From an uncultured Collinsella sp. (GTDB taxonomy: Bacteria > Actinomycetota > Coriobacteriia > Coriobacteriales > Coriobacteriaceae), in the NCBI GenBank assembly GCA_947642445.1, contig CANRSF010000004.1, forward strand, positions 62,001 to 126,000: DNA of 64,000 bases, read 5' to 3'. The position numbers were made by a program, and so were the translations under genes. Positions 43,270-51,341 of this stretch are shown here, piece by piece (positions within the stretch are counted from its first letter, which is position 1; each line of letters starts with the position of its first letter). The notes under the pieces were generated by a model. The model had not been told where the DNA came from, made no database searches, and worked only from the letters and a program-made list of their open reading frames with translations.

Positions 43270-43346
43270 GGCGGTGTAGCTCAGTTGGTTAGAGCACACG
43301 GTTCATACCCGTGGCGTCACTGGTTCGAATCCAGTCACCGCTACCA
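43270..43346 (+). tRNA. tRNA-Met (anticodon CAT, elongator type)
   Basis: A 77-nt tRNA with CCA. The acceptor GGCGGTG pairs with CACCGCT (one G-U), the anticodon loop TTCATAC gives CAT, and the T-arm is CTGGTTCGAATCCAG. The first acceptor pair is intact, unlike initiator tRNA, so an elongator is more likely; a CAT-reading tRNA-Ile2 cannot be fully excluded. Confidence 0.9.
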
Positions 43347-43442
43347 TAGGTAACACGGTGGCTTCTCAATAGTATGTTGAGAGGCCACTATGGTATAAAG
43401 GCAAAGTCCCGTCCGGGGACGACCTGTTTAGAGGAGGGCTTT

Positions 43443-44633
43443 ATGGCCAAAGAGAAGTTTGAGCGCACTAAGCCGCATGTTAACATCGGCACCATTGGTC
43501 ACGTCGACCACGGCAAGACCACGCTGACCGCCGCCATCACCAAGGTTCTCTCCGAGACCGAGGGCTGCAAGGCTGACTTCACTGCGTTCGAGAACATCGA
43601 CAAGGCTCCCGAGGAGCGCGAGCGCGGCATTACGATCTCCGTCTCCCACGTCGAGTACGAGACTGCTGCCCGTCACTACGCTCACGTTGACTGCCCGGGC
43701 CACGCTGACTACGTCAAGAACATGATCTCCGGTGCTGCTCAGATGGACGGCGCTATCCTGGTCATCGCCGCTACCGACGGCCCCATGGCTCAGACCCGCG
43801 AGCACATCCTGCTCGCCCGTCAGGTCGGCGTTCCTTACATCGTCGTTTTCCTGAACAAGTGCGACATGGTCGACGATGACGAGCTCATCGACCTCGTCGA
43901 GATGGAGACCCGTGAGCTCCTCTCCGAGTACGATTTCCCCGGCGACGACATCCCCGTCATCCGTGGTTCCGCTCTGGGCGCTCTCGAGGGCGACGCCAAA
44001 TGGATGGACGCCATTCGCGAGCTCATGAACGCTGTCGACGAGTACATCCCGACGCCTGCTCGTAACAACGACCTCCCGTTCCTGATGGCCGTTGAGGACG
44101 TTATGACCATCTCCGGCCGTGGTACCGTTGCTACCGGCCGTGTCGAGCGCGGTGAGCTCAAGCTCAACGAGCCCGTCGAGATCGTCGGCATCAAGGATAC
44201 CCAGAACACCGTCGTTACCGGTATCGAGATGTTCCGTAAGTCCATGGACTTCTGCGAGGCTGGCGACAACGTCGGTCTGCTGCTCCGCGGCATCAAGCGC
44301 GAGGACATCGAGCGCGGCCAGGTTCTCTGCAAGCCCGGTTCGGTTACCCCGCACACCAAGTTCACCGGCGAGATCTATGTTCTGACCAAGGAGGAGGGCG
44401 GCCGTCACACCCCGTTCTTCGATGGTTATCGTCCTCAGTTCTACTTCCGTACCACCGACGTTACCGGTACGGTCAAGCTCCCCGAGGGCACCGAGATGGC
44501 TATGCCTGGTGACCACATCACCATCGAGGGCGACCTCATCCACCCGATCGCCATGGAGGAGGGCCTGCGCTTCGCTATCCGCGAGGGTGGCCACACCGTC
44601 GGTTCGGGCATCGTCTCCACGATCATTGAGTAA
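43443..44633 (+). CDS. tuf: Elongation factor Tu
   Basis: A 396-residue GTPase that brings aminoacyl-tRNA to the ribosome. GTP motifs: [22 protein letters not shown] and NKCDM. The start at 43443 follows GAGGAGGGCTTT; a longer in-frame reading is not credible. It is preceded by three tRNA genes, the tRNA-tuf arrangement known from other bacteria, and followed by a terminator. EF-G and S12/S7 genes are not adjacent. Confidence 0.98.
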   Translation: MAKEKFERTKPHVNIGTIGHVDHGKTTLTAAITKVLSETEGCKADFTAFENIDKAPEERERGITISVSHVEYETAARHYAHVDCPGHADYVKNMISGAAQMDGAILVIAATDGPMAQTREHILLARQVGVPYIVVFLNKCDMVDDDELIDLVEMETRELLSEYDFPGDDIPVIRGSALGALEGDAKWMDAIRELMNAVDEYIPTPARNNDLPFLMAVEDVMTISGRGTVATGRVERGELKLNEPVEIVGIKDTQNTVVTGIEMFRKSMDFCEAGDNVGLLLRGIKREDIERGQVLCKPGSVTPHTKFTGEIYVLTKEEGGRHTPFFDGYRPQFYFRTTDVTGTVKLPEGTEMAMPGDHITIEGDLIHPIAMEEGLRFAIREGGHTVGSGIVSTIIE

Positions 44634-44659
44634 ATTAGCTCTTTGATATAGCTGACTTA

Positions 44660-44696
44660 GAGAACCCGGCACTTATATGGGTGCCGGGTTCTTTTC
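44660..44696 (+). terminator. Terminator after tuf
   Basis: AGAACCCGGCAC...GTGCCGGGTTCT is followed by TTTC. Between here and 44837 I see no gene. Confidence 0.93.
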
Positions 44697-44837
44697 TGCA
44701 ATGGATATTGAGCCGTTGCTGGTGTCGAGAGGATCGATAATGGTCCTGGATGCACCGTCGATTAGCTCTCGATGGCTTCATTGATGTGTTCCAAATATGA
44801 ATGGATCCACCGAGAACCAATTGACTCGAGGTTTTCA

Positions 44838-44867
44838 TTGACAGCACTTACGTGGAGCTGATAAAGT
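44838..44867 (+). promoter_or_regulatory. Promoter of rpmG-tRNA-Trp-secE-nusG
   Basis: TTGACA (44838-44843), an 18-bp spacer and TAAAGT (44862-44867), 46 nt upstream of rpmG. It shares the upstream GAGGTTTTC block with the tRNA-tuf promoter. Confidence 0.7.
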
Positions 44868-44912
44868 AACAACTCGTGCCCGTACGGGGCGGAAATGAAA
44901 GGTTCAGGATAC

Positions 44913-45062
44913 ATGCGTACTCTAGTTACTCTTGCGTGCACTGAGTGCAAGCGCCGCAACTATACGACCACCAAGAACAAGTCGACCATGCCTGATCGTA
45001 TGGAGATCAAGAAGTATTGCCCCTGGTGCCGTCACCACACGCTGCACAAAGAGACTCGCTAG
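44913..45062 (+). CDS. rpmG: 50S ribosomal protein L33
   Basis: A 49-residue zinc-ribbon ribosomal protein with both cysteine pairs, CTEC (residues 9-12) and CPWC (36-39), so it is the zinc-binding (C+) type. [19 protein letters not shown] is the standard L33 start. tRNA-Trp, secE and nusG follow, the well-known rpmG-secE-nusG order. AAAGGTTCAGGATAC precedes the ATG. Confidence 0.96.
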   Translation: MRTLVTLACTECKRRNYTTTKNKSTMPDRMEIKKYCPWCRHHTLHKETR

Positions 45063-45075
45063 TCTCTAGTCACAT

Positions 45076-45151
45076 ACGCCAGTAGTTCAATTGGTAGAGC
45101 ATCGGTCTCCAAAACCGAGTGTTGAGGGTTCGAGTCCTTCCTGGCGTGCCA
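45076..45151 (+). tRNA. tRNA-Trp (anticodon CCA)
   Basis: A 76-nt tRNA with encoded CCA. The acceptor ACGCCAG pairs with CTGGCGT, the anticodon loop CTCCAAA gives CCA, and the T-arm is GAGGGTTCGAGTCCTTC. It sits between rpmG and secE, a common place for this tRNA. Confidence 0.95.
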
Positions 45152-45160
45152 GTCATTATT

Positions 45161-45191
45161 CCGTAAGCTCCCAATTGGGGGCTTACGGTTT
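45161..45191 (+). terminator. Hairpin between tRNA-Trp and secE
   Basis: CCGTAAGCTCCC-AAT-TGGGGGCTTACGG followed by TTT. It may be a partial terminator or a processing site, since secE has no obvious promoter of its own. Confidence 0.7.
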
Positions 45192-45227
45192 ACTCATGTA
45201 TAAGCGCATTGCGCGGAGGTAACCCAA

Positions 45228-45566
45228 ATGGCCAACAAGAAGAACAAGAAGAAGGCACAGCAGCAGGCGCCTGCCAACAACGCTGCCGCCAACTCCAAGG
45301 TTGAGGCCAAGAAGGCCGTTGCCAAGAAGAGCGAGAAGGCTGCGAAGTCTAAGAAGAACGAGAAGCCTGGTTTCTTCGCCCGCACCAAGAAGTATTTCGC
45401 TTCGGTCAAGTCTGAGATGAAGCGTGTCACGTGGCCTGACAAGAAGGAGCTCGTGAACTACTCGGTCGTCGTTTGCGCTTCTCTGGTCGTCGTCGGCGTC
45501 GTCATCGCTCTGCTCGATGCTGGCTTTGGCGAGGCTCTTGCTCTGTTCTCCGGATTGAGGGGCTAA
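45228..45566 (+). CDS. secE: Preprotein translocase subunit SecE
   Basis: A 112-residue SecE with a single C-terminal membrane helix (VVVCASLVVVGVVIALLDAG region) and the conserved VKSEMKRVTWPDKKELVNYS cytoplasmic block. The first 50 residues are a Lys/Ala-rich extension, longer than in Firmicutes. GCGGAGGTAACCCAA precedes the ATG. nusG follows by 3 nt. Confidence 0.95.
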   Translation: MANKKNKKKAQQQAPANNAAANSKVEAKKAVAKKSEKAAKSKKNEKPGFFARTKKYFASVKSEMKRVTWPDKKELVNYSVVVCASLVVVGVVIALLDAGFGEALALFSGLRG

Positions 45567-45569
45567 ACC

Positions 45570-46106
45570 ATGTCTAAGCGTTGGTACGTCGTTCACACTT
45601 ACTCTGGATACGAGAACCGCGTTAAGTCCGATCTCGAGCATCGCATCGAGACTATGGGCATGCAGGACCGTATCTTTGATATCGAGATTCCTATGGAGCG
45701 CGTCACCGAGATTAAAGAGGGTGGCAAGCGTGAGACCAAGGATTCCAAGATCTTCCCGGGTTATGTCCTGGTCCGCATGGAGATGGATGACGATGCTTGG
45801 ACGTGCGTTCGTAACACGCCTGGCGTCACCGGTTTCCTGGGCGGCAACGGCAAGCCCGCTCCGCTTTCCCGCGACGAGTACAACAAGATGACTCGTCGTC
45901 CCGGTAAGGGCGATTCGCCCAAGCGCACCTCGGTTGATATTCAGGTCGGCACGTCCGTCCGCGTCACCGATGGCCCGCTTACCGACTTTGATGGCAAGGT
46001 CTCCGAGGTTAACACCGAGGCTGGCAAGCTCAAGGTCACGCTGATGATCTTTGGCCGCGAGACGCCGGTCGAGCTCGACTTTAACCAGGTCGCTGTCATC
46101 GCTTAA
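45570..46106 (+). CDS. nusG: Transcription termination/antitermination factor NusG
   Basis: A 178-residue factor linking RNA polymerase to Rho or the ribosome. The NGN domain starts WYVVHTYSGYENRVK and contains FPGYVLVRM; the C-terminal KOW domain carries VRVTDGPLTDFDGKVSEVN. It has normal length and is coupled to secE. Confidence 0.97.
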   Translation: MSKRWYVVHTYSGYENRVKSDLEHRIETMGMQDRIFDIEIPMERVTEIKEGGKRETKDSKIFPGYVLVRMEMDDDAWTCVRNTPGVTGFLGGNGKPAPLSRDEYNKMTRRPGKGDSPKRTSVDIQVGTSVRVTDGPLTDFDGKVSEVNTEAGKLKVTLMIFGRETPVELDFNQVAVIA

Positions 46107-46226
46107 GTTTTCGTCCGTTCGCGCGAGCGTGCTTCTTCTGTGACTGCTCATCTCAGGAGTGCTTCTAACACGTGCGTGCTTACGATATAGCAAGTACTTC
46201 ACACTAGTGATTCGAAAGGAATGACC

Positions 46227-46655
46227 ATGGCTGAGAAGAAGGTTGCCAACGTCATTAAGCTCCAGATTCCTGCTGGTGCAGCTAACCCCGCTCCTCCCGT
46301 CGGCCCCGCTCTGGGCGCTGCTGGCGTGAACATCATGCAGTTCTGCCAGGCCTTTAACGCCGAGACGCAGGACAAGAAGGGCGACATCATCCCCGTTGAG
46401 ATCTCTGTCTACGAGGACAAGTCCTTCTCCTTCATCACCAAGACCCCGCCGGCGGCTCACCTCATCAAGAAGGAGCTGAACCTCAAGTCTGGTTCCGCTA
46501 AGCCCCAGGCCGACAAGGTTGGTCAGCTCTCCCAGGAGCAGCTCACCAAGATCGCCGAGATCAAGATGCCGGACCTCAATGCCAACGACATTGACGCCGC
46601 CAAGAAGATCATCGCCGGTACCGCCCGTTCCATGGGCGTCACCATCGCTGAGTAG
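46227..46655 (+). CDS. rplK: 50S ribosomal protein L11
   Basis: A 142-residue L11. The Pro-rich N-terminal domain ([18 protein letters not shown]) and the C-terminal rRNA-binding domain ([10 protein letters not shown]) are typical. The second ATG (46227) is chosen because GAAAGGAATGACC then serves as ribosome site; an ATG two codons earlier (46221) is the alternative. The 120-nt leader after nusG may hold the L1 autoregulatory site, but I could not identify it. Confidence 0.96.
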   Translation: MAEKKVANVIKLQIPAGAANPAPPVGPALGAAGVNIMQFCQAFNAETQDKKGDIIPVEISVYEDKSFSFITKTPPAAHLIKKELNLKSGSAKPQADKVGQLSQEQLTKIAEIKMPDLNANDIDAAKKIIAGTARSMGVTIAE

Positions 46656-46673
46656 CGATTTCTTTAGGTAACG

Positions 46674-46700
46674 ACGGGTGCTCCGACCGGGGCACCCGTT
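46674..46700 (+). promoter_or_regulatory. Hairpin in the rplK-rplA gap
   Basis: AACGACGGGTGCTCCGACCGGGGCACCCGTT forms a strong stem, followed by a smaller GTGTGC...GCACAC. There is no T-run, so a processing or partial-attenuation site is more likely than a terminator. Confidence 0.5.
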
Positions 46701-46772
46701 AAATGTGTGCAATAGGGCACACGATACGATGTGGGAGGGCTCACGCCCGTTTAACCACAGGAGGTAATGCAC

Positions 46773-47480
46773 ATGGCTAAGCATGGTAAGAGCTATAACG
46801 CCGCTGCCGAGAAGATCGATCGCGCCACGCTCTACACCCCCCTTCAGGCTGCCAAGCTCATTAAGGAGCTCGACACCGCCAAGTTCGACGAGACCGTCGA
46901 GGCCCACTTCCGTCTGGGCATCGATACTCGTAAGGCTGACCAGAACATCCGTGGTTCCATCTCCCTGCCCCACGGCACTGGCAAGACCGTTCGTGTTGCC
47001 GTCTTCGCCGAGGGCGAGAAGGCCCGCGAGGCTGAGGCTGCCGGCGCCGACATCATCGGTTCCGACGAGCTTGTCGCCCAGATTCAGAAGGGCGAGATCA
47101 ACTTCGACGCCGCTATCGCTACGCCGAACATGATGGCCAAGGTTGGCCGCATCGGTAAGATCCTTGGTCCCCGTGGCCTCATGCCGAACCCCAAGCTCGG
47201 CACCGTGACCATGGACGTCGCCAAGATGGTCTCCGAGCTCAAGGCTGGCCGCGTTGAGTACCGCGCCGACCGCTACGGCATCTGCCACGTGCCCCTGGGC
47301 AAGAAGTCCTTCACCGAGCAGCAGCTCGTCGAGAACTACGCTGCCCTGTACACCGAGATCCTGCGCGTCAAGCCCTCTTCTGCTAAGGGCAAGTACGTCA
47401 AGTCCATCTCCGTGTCTTCCACCATGGGCCCTGGCGTCAAGGTCGATCCCGCTATCCAGCGCGACTTCCTGGCTGAGTAA
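46773..47480 (+). CDS. rplA: 50S ribosomal protein L1
   Basis: A 235-residue L1. The L1 signature [14 protein letters not shown] and the flanking KVGRIGKI are clear. The ATG at 46773 follows ACAGGAGGTAATGCAC. rplJ and rplL do not follow; a terminator does, so the L10-L7/L12 operon is elsewhere. Confidence 0.97.
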   Translation: MAKHGKSYNAAAEKIDRATLYTPLQAAKLIKELDTAKFDETVEAHFRLGIDTRKADQNIRGSISLPHGTGKTVRVAVFAEGEKAREAEAAGADIIGSDELVAQIQKGEINFDAAIATPNMMAKVGRIGKILGPRGLMPNPKLGTVTMDVAKMVSELKAGRVEYRADRYGICHVPLGKKSFTEQQLVENYAALYTEILRVKPSSAKGKYVKSISVSSTMGPGVKVDPAIQRDFLAE

Positions 47481-47516
47481 CTAACAGTTACTGCCTGAGC
47501 AAAGCAAGCATTGCTA

Positions 47517-47560
47517 AAGAGACCCGGTTCTGCCTCGTGCAGGACCGGGTCTCTTGCTTT
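47517..47560 (+). terminator. Terminator after rplA
   Basis: AAGAGACCCGGTTCTGC...GGACCGGGTCTCTT is followed by GCTTTT. Confidence 0.9.
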
Positions 47561-47570
47561 TGAGTCAACG

Positions 47571-47609
47571 AAACCACCACGAAGGGGACAGGCACCCTTG
47601 TGGTGGTTT
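47571..47609. repeat. AAACCACCAC palindromic repeat
   Basis: AAACCACCACGAAGGGG-ACAGGCACCC-TTGTGGTGGTTTT: arms pair imperfectly in the middle and exactly at the ends. It is a member of the GGTGCCTGTCCC family. Confidence 0.75.
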
Positions 47610-47666
47610 TACTTGTGTTGTACTTTAGCGCGATGTAGTACTACCCGAGGCCGAAGGGAGCCCAAC

Positions 47667-47726
47667 ATGTTTAAGAACACGCAACAGCTCCTAGGCCTAG
47701 CGCTACTAGATTGGATAGCGCGCTAG
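47667..47726 (+). CDS. Leucine-rich leader peptide of the leu attenuator
   Basis: A 19-residue ORF (MFKNTQQLLGLALLDWIAR) with five Leu codons, four of them the rare CTA (47691, 47697, 47703, 47706) and one CTC. GAAGGGAGCCCAAC precedes the ATG. It lies upstream of a terminator and of leuA-derived sequence. Slow reading of the CTA codons when Leu-tRNA is scarce would stall the ribosome just before the antiterminator segment. This is the classical design of leucine attenuators (established for enterobacterial leu operons). Confidence 0.8.
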   Translation: MFKNTQQLLGLALLDWIAR

Positions 47727-47813
47727 GGTTGTAATCTCGCTATAACGATTTGTTGTACCCGGGTGCGCTATCGTCTGCCGCTTTCAGGCGTGATGAGCGA
47801 CACGGGTATTTTT
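47714..47813 (+). promoter_or_regulatory. leu attenuator: antiterminator and terminator
   Basis: GATAGCGC at 47714-47721, inside the last leader codons, is exactly complementary to GCGCTATC at 47765-47772. The latter is also in the 5' arm of a competing terminator that runs from TACCCGGGTGCGCT (47756) to AGCGACACGGGTA (ending 47808) and is followed by TTTTT. The two structures are mutually exclusive, as attenuation needs. Confidence 0.75.
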
Positions 47814-47879
47814 CTATCTCTAGGCCTTCTCTCTCTCCTGAAAGCCATCTGTCATAAAACGGTCAATCAGGAGGAACAT

Positions 47880-48455
47880 ATAAGCCGCAAAATCACAATC
47901 TTTGACGCCACCCTGTGCGACGGTGAGCAGTCGCCGGGCGCCAGCATGAATACCGAGGAAAAGCTCTTTATCGCCCGCCAGCTGGTGCGCATGAACGTGG
48001 ACGTTATCGAGGCGGGCTTTCCCATCTCGAGTCCTGGTGACTTTCGCTCCGTACAGGAGATTGGCAAGATTGCGGGCGACCGATGCACGGTATGCGGCCT
48101 GACGCGCGCTGTCGACAGGGATATCGAAGTGGCTGCAGAGGCGCTCAAAACGGCCCAGAGGCCCCGTATCCATACAGGGCTGGGTGTGAGCACCAGTCAC
48201 CTGCGCGACAAGCTCCATATGACTGAGGAAAGGGCAATTGAGTGAGCGATCCATGCCGTCAAGCATGCTCGCGAGTTCGTTGACGATGTTGAGTTTTATG
48301 CCGAGGATGCCGGCCGCTCCGATCAGGAGTTTCTGGTGCGCATTATCGAGGCGGCCGTAAAGGCCGGTGCCACGGTCGTGAACATCCCCGATACGATGGG
48401 CTACAACATGCCGTGGGACTTTGGCGCCCGCATCCGTGACCTGCGCGGGCGCTGC
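47880..48455 (+). pseudogene. leuA: leuA remnant (2-isopropylmalate synthase, N-terminal part)
   Basis: The reading [22 protein letters not shown], then [14 protein letters not shown] and [12 protein letters not shown], is the N-terminal half of a LeuA catalytic domain. Three lesions are visible. The expected start codon behind AGGAGGAACAT is ATA, not ATG. An in-frame TGA at 48243 stands where an Arg is expected ([17 protein letters not shown]). Homology then ends at about 48450, where the sequence passes into leuB. The rest of leuA, all of leuC and leuD, and the front of leuB are missing. Confidence 0.85.
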
Positions 48456-49086
48456 GGGTGCGGCCGGTCAGCGTGCGGTCGACGTGATGGAGTATCGCGA
48501 GTACGAGATTGAGCGCATTGCGCGCCAGGCATTTGAGGCGGCGCGCAAACGTCGCGGCAAGGTGACGAGCGTTGATAAGCGCAACGTGCTGGAGACGAGC
48601 CGCATGTGGCGCGAGATCGTGCATCGCGTGCAAGACGAGGAGTACTCCGACGTGGAGCTTGAGGACCTGCTCGTCGACAACGCCGCCATGCAGCTCATCA
48701 GTCGACCGGCAGACTTTGACGTCGTGGTGACGGAGAACATGTTCGGCGACATCCTGTCCGATGAGGCGGCTCAGATTACCGGATCGCTCGGTATGCTTGC
48801 CTCTGCCTCGCTGGATGATGGCGTATCGCTGTTTGGGCCGAGCGCTGGCAGCGCTCCTGACATCGCGGGGCTCGGCGTGGCCAATCCGCTGGCTCAAATC
48901 TTGTCGGTGGCGATGCTGCTGACCTACGCGCTCGACATGGGCGAGCAAGCCGCGTGGATCGAGAGCGCCGTGGCGCGCGTGCTCGACGAGGGCTGGCGCA
49001 CCCGTGACATCGCCGATGTCAACACCCCGGCAGATAAGATCCTCGGCACCACGACGATGGGCGACAAGGTCGTCGCCGCGCTGTAG
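48456..49086 (+). pseudogene. leuB: leuB remnant (3-isopropylmalate dehydrogenase, C-terminal part)
   Basis: From about 48466 the +1 frame relative to leuA reads [57 protein letters not shown] and [14 protein letters not shown], which is about the last 200 residues of LeuB. The N-terminal third is missing. The apparent ATG at 48421 is junction sequence. The frame is open to the stop at 49086, so the decay looks recent, but the protein cannot be active alone. Confidence 0.85.
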
Positions 49087-49111
49087 GCGATGCCGATTCA
49101 AGCTGTCAAAT

Positions 49112-49248
49112 ATCTCAATCTGTAACATCTAAGGGGCAAAATCGTTCCTACCTGTTACAGATTGAGATTTTCGGCCGAGCATCCGTGGTCTGTCTCGATC
49201 TGTAACAGCTAACCGATTATTTGGGCCCTACCTGTTACAGATTGAGAC
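49112..49248. repeat. Two further 57-nt hairpins with an 80-bp period
   Basis: Units 49112-49168 and 49192-49248 follow the same plan as the array at 42400: 16-nt arm, 25-nt loop, 16-nt arm, with a 23-nt spacer (arms ATCTCAATCTGTAACA and GTCTCGATCTGTAACA). They lie directly behind the leuB remnant. Confidence 0.85.
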
Positions 49249-49260
49249 AAACCGTTGGGA

Positions 49261-49318
49261 CAGGTCGGACGAGTCAGCAAAACCACCACAAAGGTGCCGG
49301 TCCCCTTCGTGGTGGTTT
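49261..49318. repeat. AAACCACCAC palindrome with extended upstream flank
   Basis: The palindrome (49279-49318) has the GGTGCCGGTCCCC core. Upstream it carries GACAGGTCGGACGAGTCAGC, which also precedes the copy at 51296. Between 49319 and 49437 I see no gene. Confidence 0.75.
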
Positions 49319-49437
49319 TTAGCGCAACGAGGTGTTCCCAGCCGACCATACGGGCGGCCTTGCGCTCACGCTGCTCGATGACAGCGCATCTTTAGACGCG
49401 AAGTGCGGAACCGGGTGCATATACGAGCCGCGTAGCG

Positions 49438-50568
49438 TTACGAATTCATGGGAATGACCGTATCGCCAATTTGTACGCTTGCAATCTTGTCTGTGTCACA
49501 AACTTGCGAGAACGGCCAGGTCTTGTGGACATCAGTGGCGCCGTTATCCAGTTTATTTGCGAAATAGCCGCTGTGGCTGGTTGCGTCCTCAACATGACCG
49601 TCTTTGAACGTCACGATGAGGGGTATGTTGCCAACGGCATCCATAGACTCCTCCATGTTTTGAGACATCTTGCCGCTGTTGTTGTCGTGTTCGATGGAAC
49701 GATCTATGTTGTAGCGGACTGAAACGCCAACGCAGGATACGGTGGCCTCTTGAATCGTCGCCTTGGTGCCGTTAAAGTTGACCGATTTGGGCGCGGGAAT
49801 CGTAACGGATGTATCTTCGTAATTCAGCTGGAACTTAAGATCCCATGGGCCCGTAAGTATTTTCTTATACTCGGGAAGCTCTTTGCCAGCACGTGGCACA
49901 ACGAGAGAGTTGATATGCGTGCGGACGGTCCTGCCCATAAGGCCGGGTGATTCAACGCTGAACTGTGTAAAGTATTGAATGCTGGAGTCATTGGGGTTCT
50001 TGTCAATGAGCCATGATTGGCCTTGGCCGCCATGCTCGCCATCAACGTATACGTTTCCATCGACACTTCCGGCGATAGTTCCGTTCTCGCCCGGCTCGGA
50101 AAGCTTTTTCAGGGCAGCGGGATCGTCGAACGTAAGCGTATAGGCGATGGTAACCATATCCTTGTCGCCCATGATGGCGTCGGCGGTCACGGTGACTCCG
50201 TTGTTGGAGCAGCTAGCACCGACGGGCCGGCCAATACGGTCGATGATCTCGGTTTGAGAAGCAGGCCCGTCAAAGATGTCGGAAAGCATGTCAGAAGGAA
50301 GCGGCAGGACGCCTGTTGCCATAGCCGTGCCAGCGCCTCCAATGACGATAGCGAGGACTGCCGTTACAGCGGCAATGCGAGCGACTGTTCTTACGGGATG
50401 GCGGGCGATGCGCGGCTTGCGTCGCGTGCCATTAAAGTTGCTTTGAGCGGTCGCCACATCGCTCGAGGCGACGGACTGAGCAATCGAGTTTGCCATGTGC
50501 TGCTTCGCATTATCGGTAAACGAAATGTGCTCCAGGGCGTGGCGATAGTCATTCGAATTCGTAGTCAT
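49438..50568 (-). CDS. Membrane-anchored anti-sigma-like protein (DUF4179-type)
   Basis: A 376-residue protein. Residues 1-60 are cytoplasmic and include a basic stretch (RRKPRIARHPVRTVAR), one membrane helix follows (about 63-86), and the rest is an extracytoplasmic beta-rich domain of the DUF4179 kind, often found next to ECF sigma genes. Its start overlaps the sigma gene by 20 nt, with AAAGGAGACCACA as ribosome site. It probably holds the partner sigma factor inactive until an envelope signal is sensed. The signal is unknown. Confidence 0.78.
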   Translation of the reverse strand: MTTNSNDYRHALEHISFTDNAKQHMANSIAQSVASSDVATAQSNFNGTRRKPRIARHPVRTVARIAAVTAVLAIVIGGAGTAMATGVLPLPSDMLSDIFDGPASQTEIIDRIGRPVGASCSNNGVTVTADAIMGDKDMVTIAYTLTFDDPAALKKLSEPGENGTIAGSVDGNVYVDGEHGGQGQSWLIDKNPNDSSIQYFTQFSVESPGLMGRTVRTHINSLVVPRAGKELPEYKKILTGPWDLKFQLNYEDTSVTIPAPKSVNFNGTKATIQEATVSCVGVSVRYNIDRSIEHDNNSGKMSQNMEESMDAVGNIPLIVTFKDGHVEDATSHSGYFANKLDNGATDVHKTWPFSQVCDTDKIASVQIGDTVIPMNS

Positions 50569-51109
50569 TGTGGTCTCCTTTCAAGGAAAGCCGAAGTGAC
50601 GCACGTCCGCGGCTAAGGTGCTGGGCGGTTGCAGCTGGCGTCGCGTGAACGGCGTCTGCGATTTCCCTGATGCTCATGCCTGCGTAGTAGTGCAAAAAGA
50701 TGGCGATGCGCTGTGCTTGAGGCAGGGCCGTGACAGCGGAAAGAATGGCGCAGTCGCGTTGCGCGAATTCTTGCTCGGTATGTGTTACGGGTGCGCAGAA
50801 ATCGGGGAGCGAATCGAGGTCGACAACCGGGTGATTCGCGTGCGTACGGCCGATATCGCGACATGCGTTCAGTGCGACTCGGATCACCCAAGCACGTTCG
50901 TGTTCGAGCGAGTCGAACGGTTGAGTGCGTTGGAGAATCTTGATCAGCGTGTCCTGGCAGATGTCTTGAGCGTCGTCAGCGGATCCAAGGGCCGAATAGC
51001 ACAATCGAAGGATGAGGTCGGAATACGTGTCGACCAAGCGCTTTGCTTCCCGCTCGATCTGATCGGCATCGCATCGGAGCGTGCTATTGCGGTTACGGCG
51101 TGCAGGCAT
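50549..51109 (-). CDS. ECF-type RNA polymerase sigma factor
   Basis: A 186-residue group 4 sigma factor. Region 2 (YSDLILRLCYSALGSADDAQDICQDTLIKIL in parts, about 30-60) and region 4 with a helix-turn-helix (MSIREIADAVHATPAATAQHLSRGR in parts) are recognisable. The ATG at 51109 follows AATTGGAGGTGACACT; the longer reading to 51202 is not supported. It is paired with the overlapping anti-sigma-like gene. Its target promoters are unknown. Confidence 0.88.
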   Translation of the reverse strand: MPARRNRNSTLRCDADQIEREAKRLVDTYSDLILRLCYSALGSADDAQDICQDTLIKILQRTQPFDSLEHERAWVIRVALNACRDIGRTHANHPVVDLDSLPDFCAPVTHTEQEFAQRDCAILSAVTALPQAQRIAIFLHYYAGMSIREIADAVHATPAATAQHLSRGRASLRLSLKGDHNDYEFE

Positions 51110-51201
51110 AGTGTCACCTCCAATTGGTCGTGGTGGATATAGGGAAGGCGTCTCGCGAGGTCCCTCTACATACAACACGGTCGAGACTGCATAAGTTGAC
51201 A

Positions 51202-51230
51202 AAAAAAGACGGCACGTGAGCGCCGTCCTT
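51202..51230 (-). terminator. Terminator after the metallophosphoesterase
   Basis: On the minus strand AAGGACGGCG-CTCACGTG-CCGTCTT runs into TTTTTT, closing the BMP-phosphoesterase transcript before the sigma gene. Confidence 0.75.
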
Positions 51231-51274
51231 ACAAAACAATGAGTGTTCTCGTTAATTACACAAGCACCGTGATG

Positions 51275-51333
51275 GACAGGTCGGACGAGTCAGCAAAACC
51301 ACCATAAAGGTGCCTATCCCCTTCGTGGTGGTT
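51275..51333. repeat. AAACCACCA palindrome with the same extended flank
   Basis: GACAGGTCGGACGAGTCAGC followed by AAAACCACCATAAAGGTGCC...GGTGGTT. It repeats the 49261 element over nearly 60 bp. Confidence 0.75.
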
Positions 51334-51341
51334 GTTGGCAG

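Noticed and set aside
47763..48242. A complete 160-residue gene in the leu region
   Set aside because: The first 39 codons cover the attenuator terminator and the leader of leuA, and the end is a premature TGA, so it is a fragment of a pseudogene.
51110..51202. N-terminal extension of the ECF sigma factor
   Set aside because: A strong GGAGG site lies inside the extension immediately before the ATG at 51109, and the added residues are atypical.
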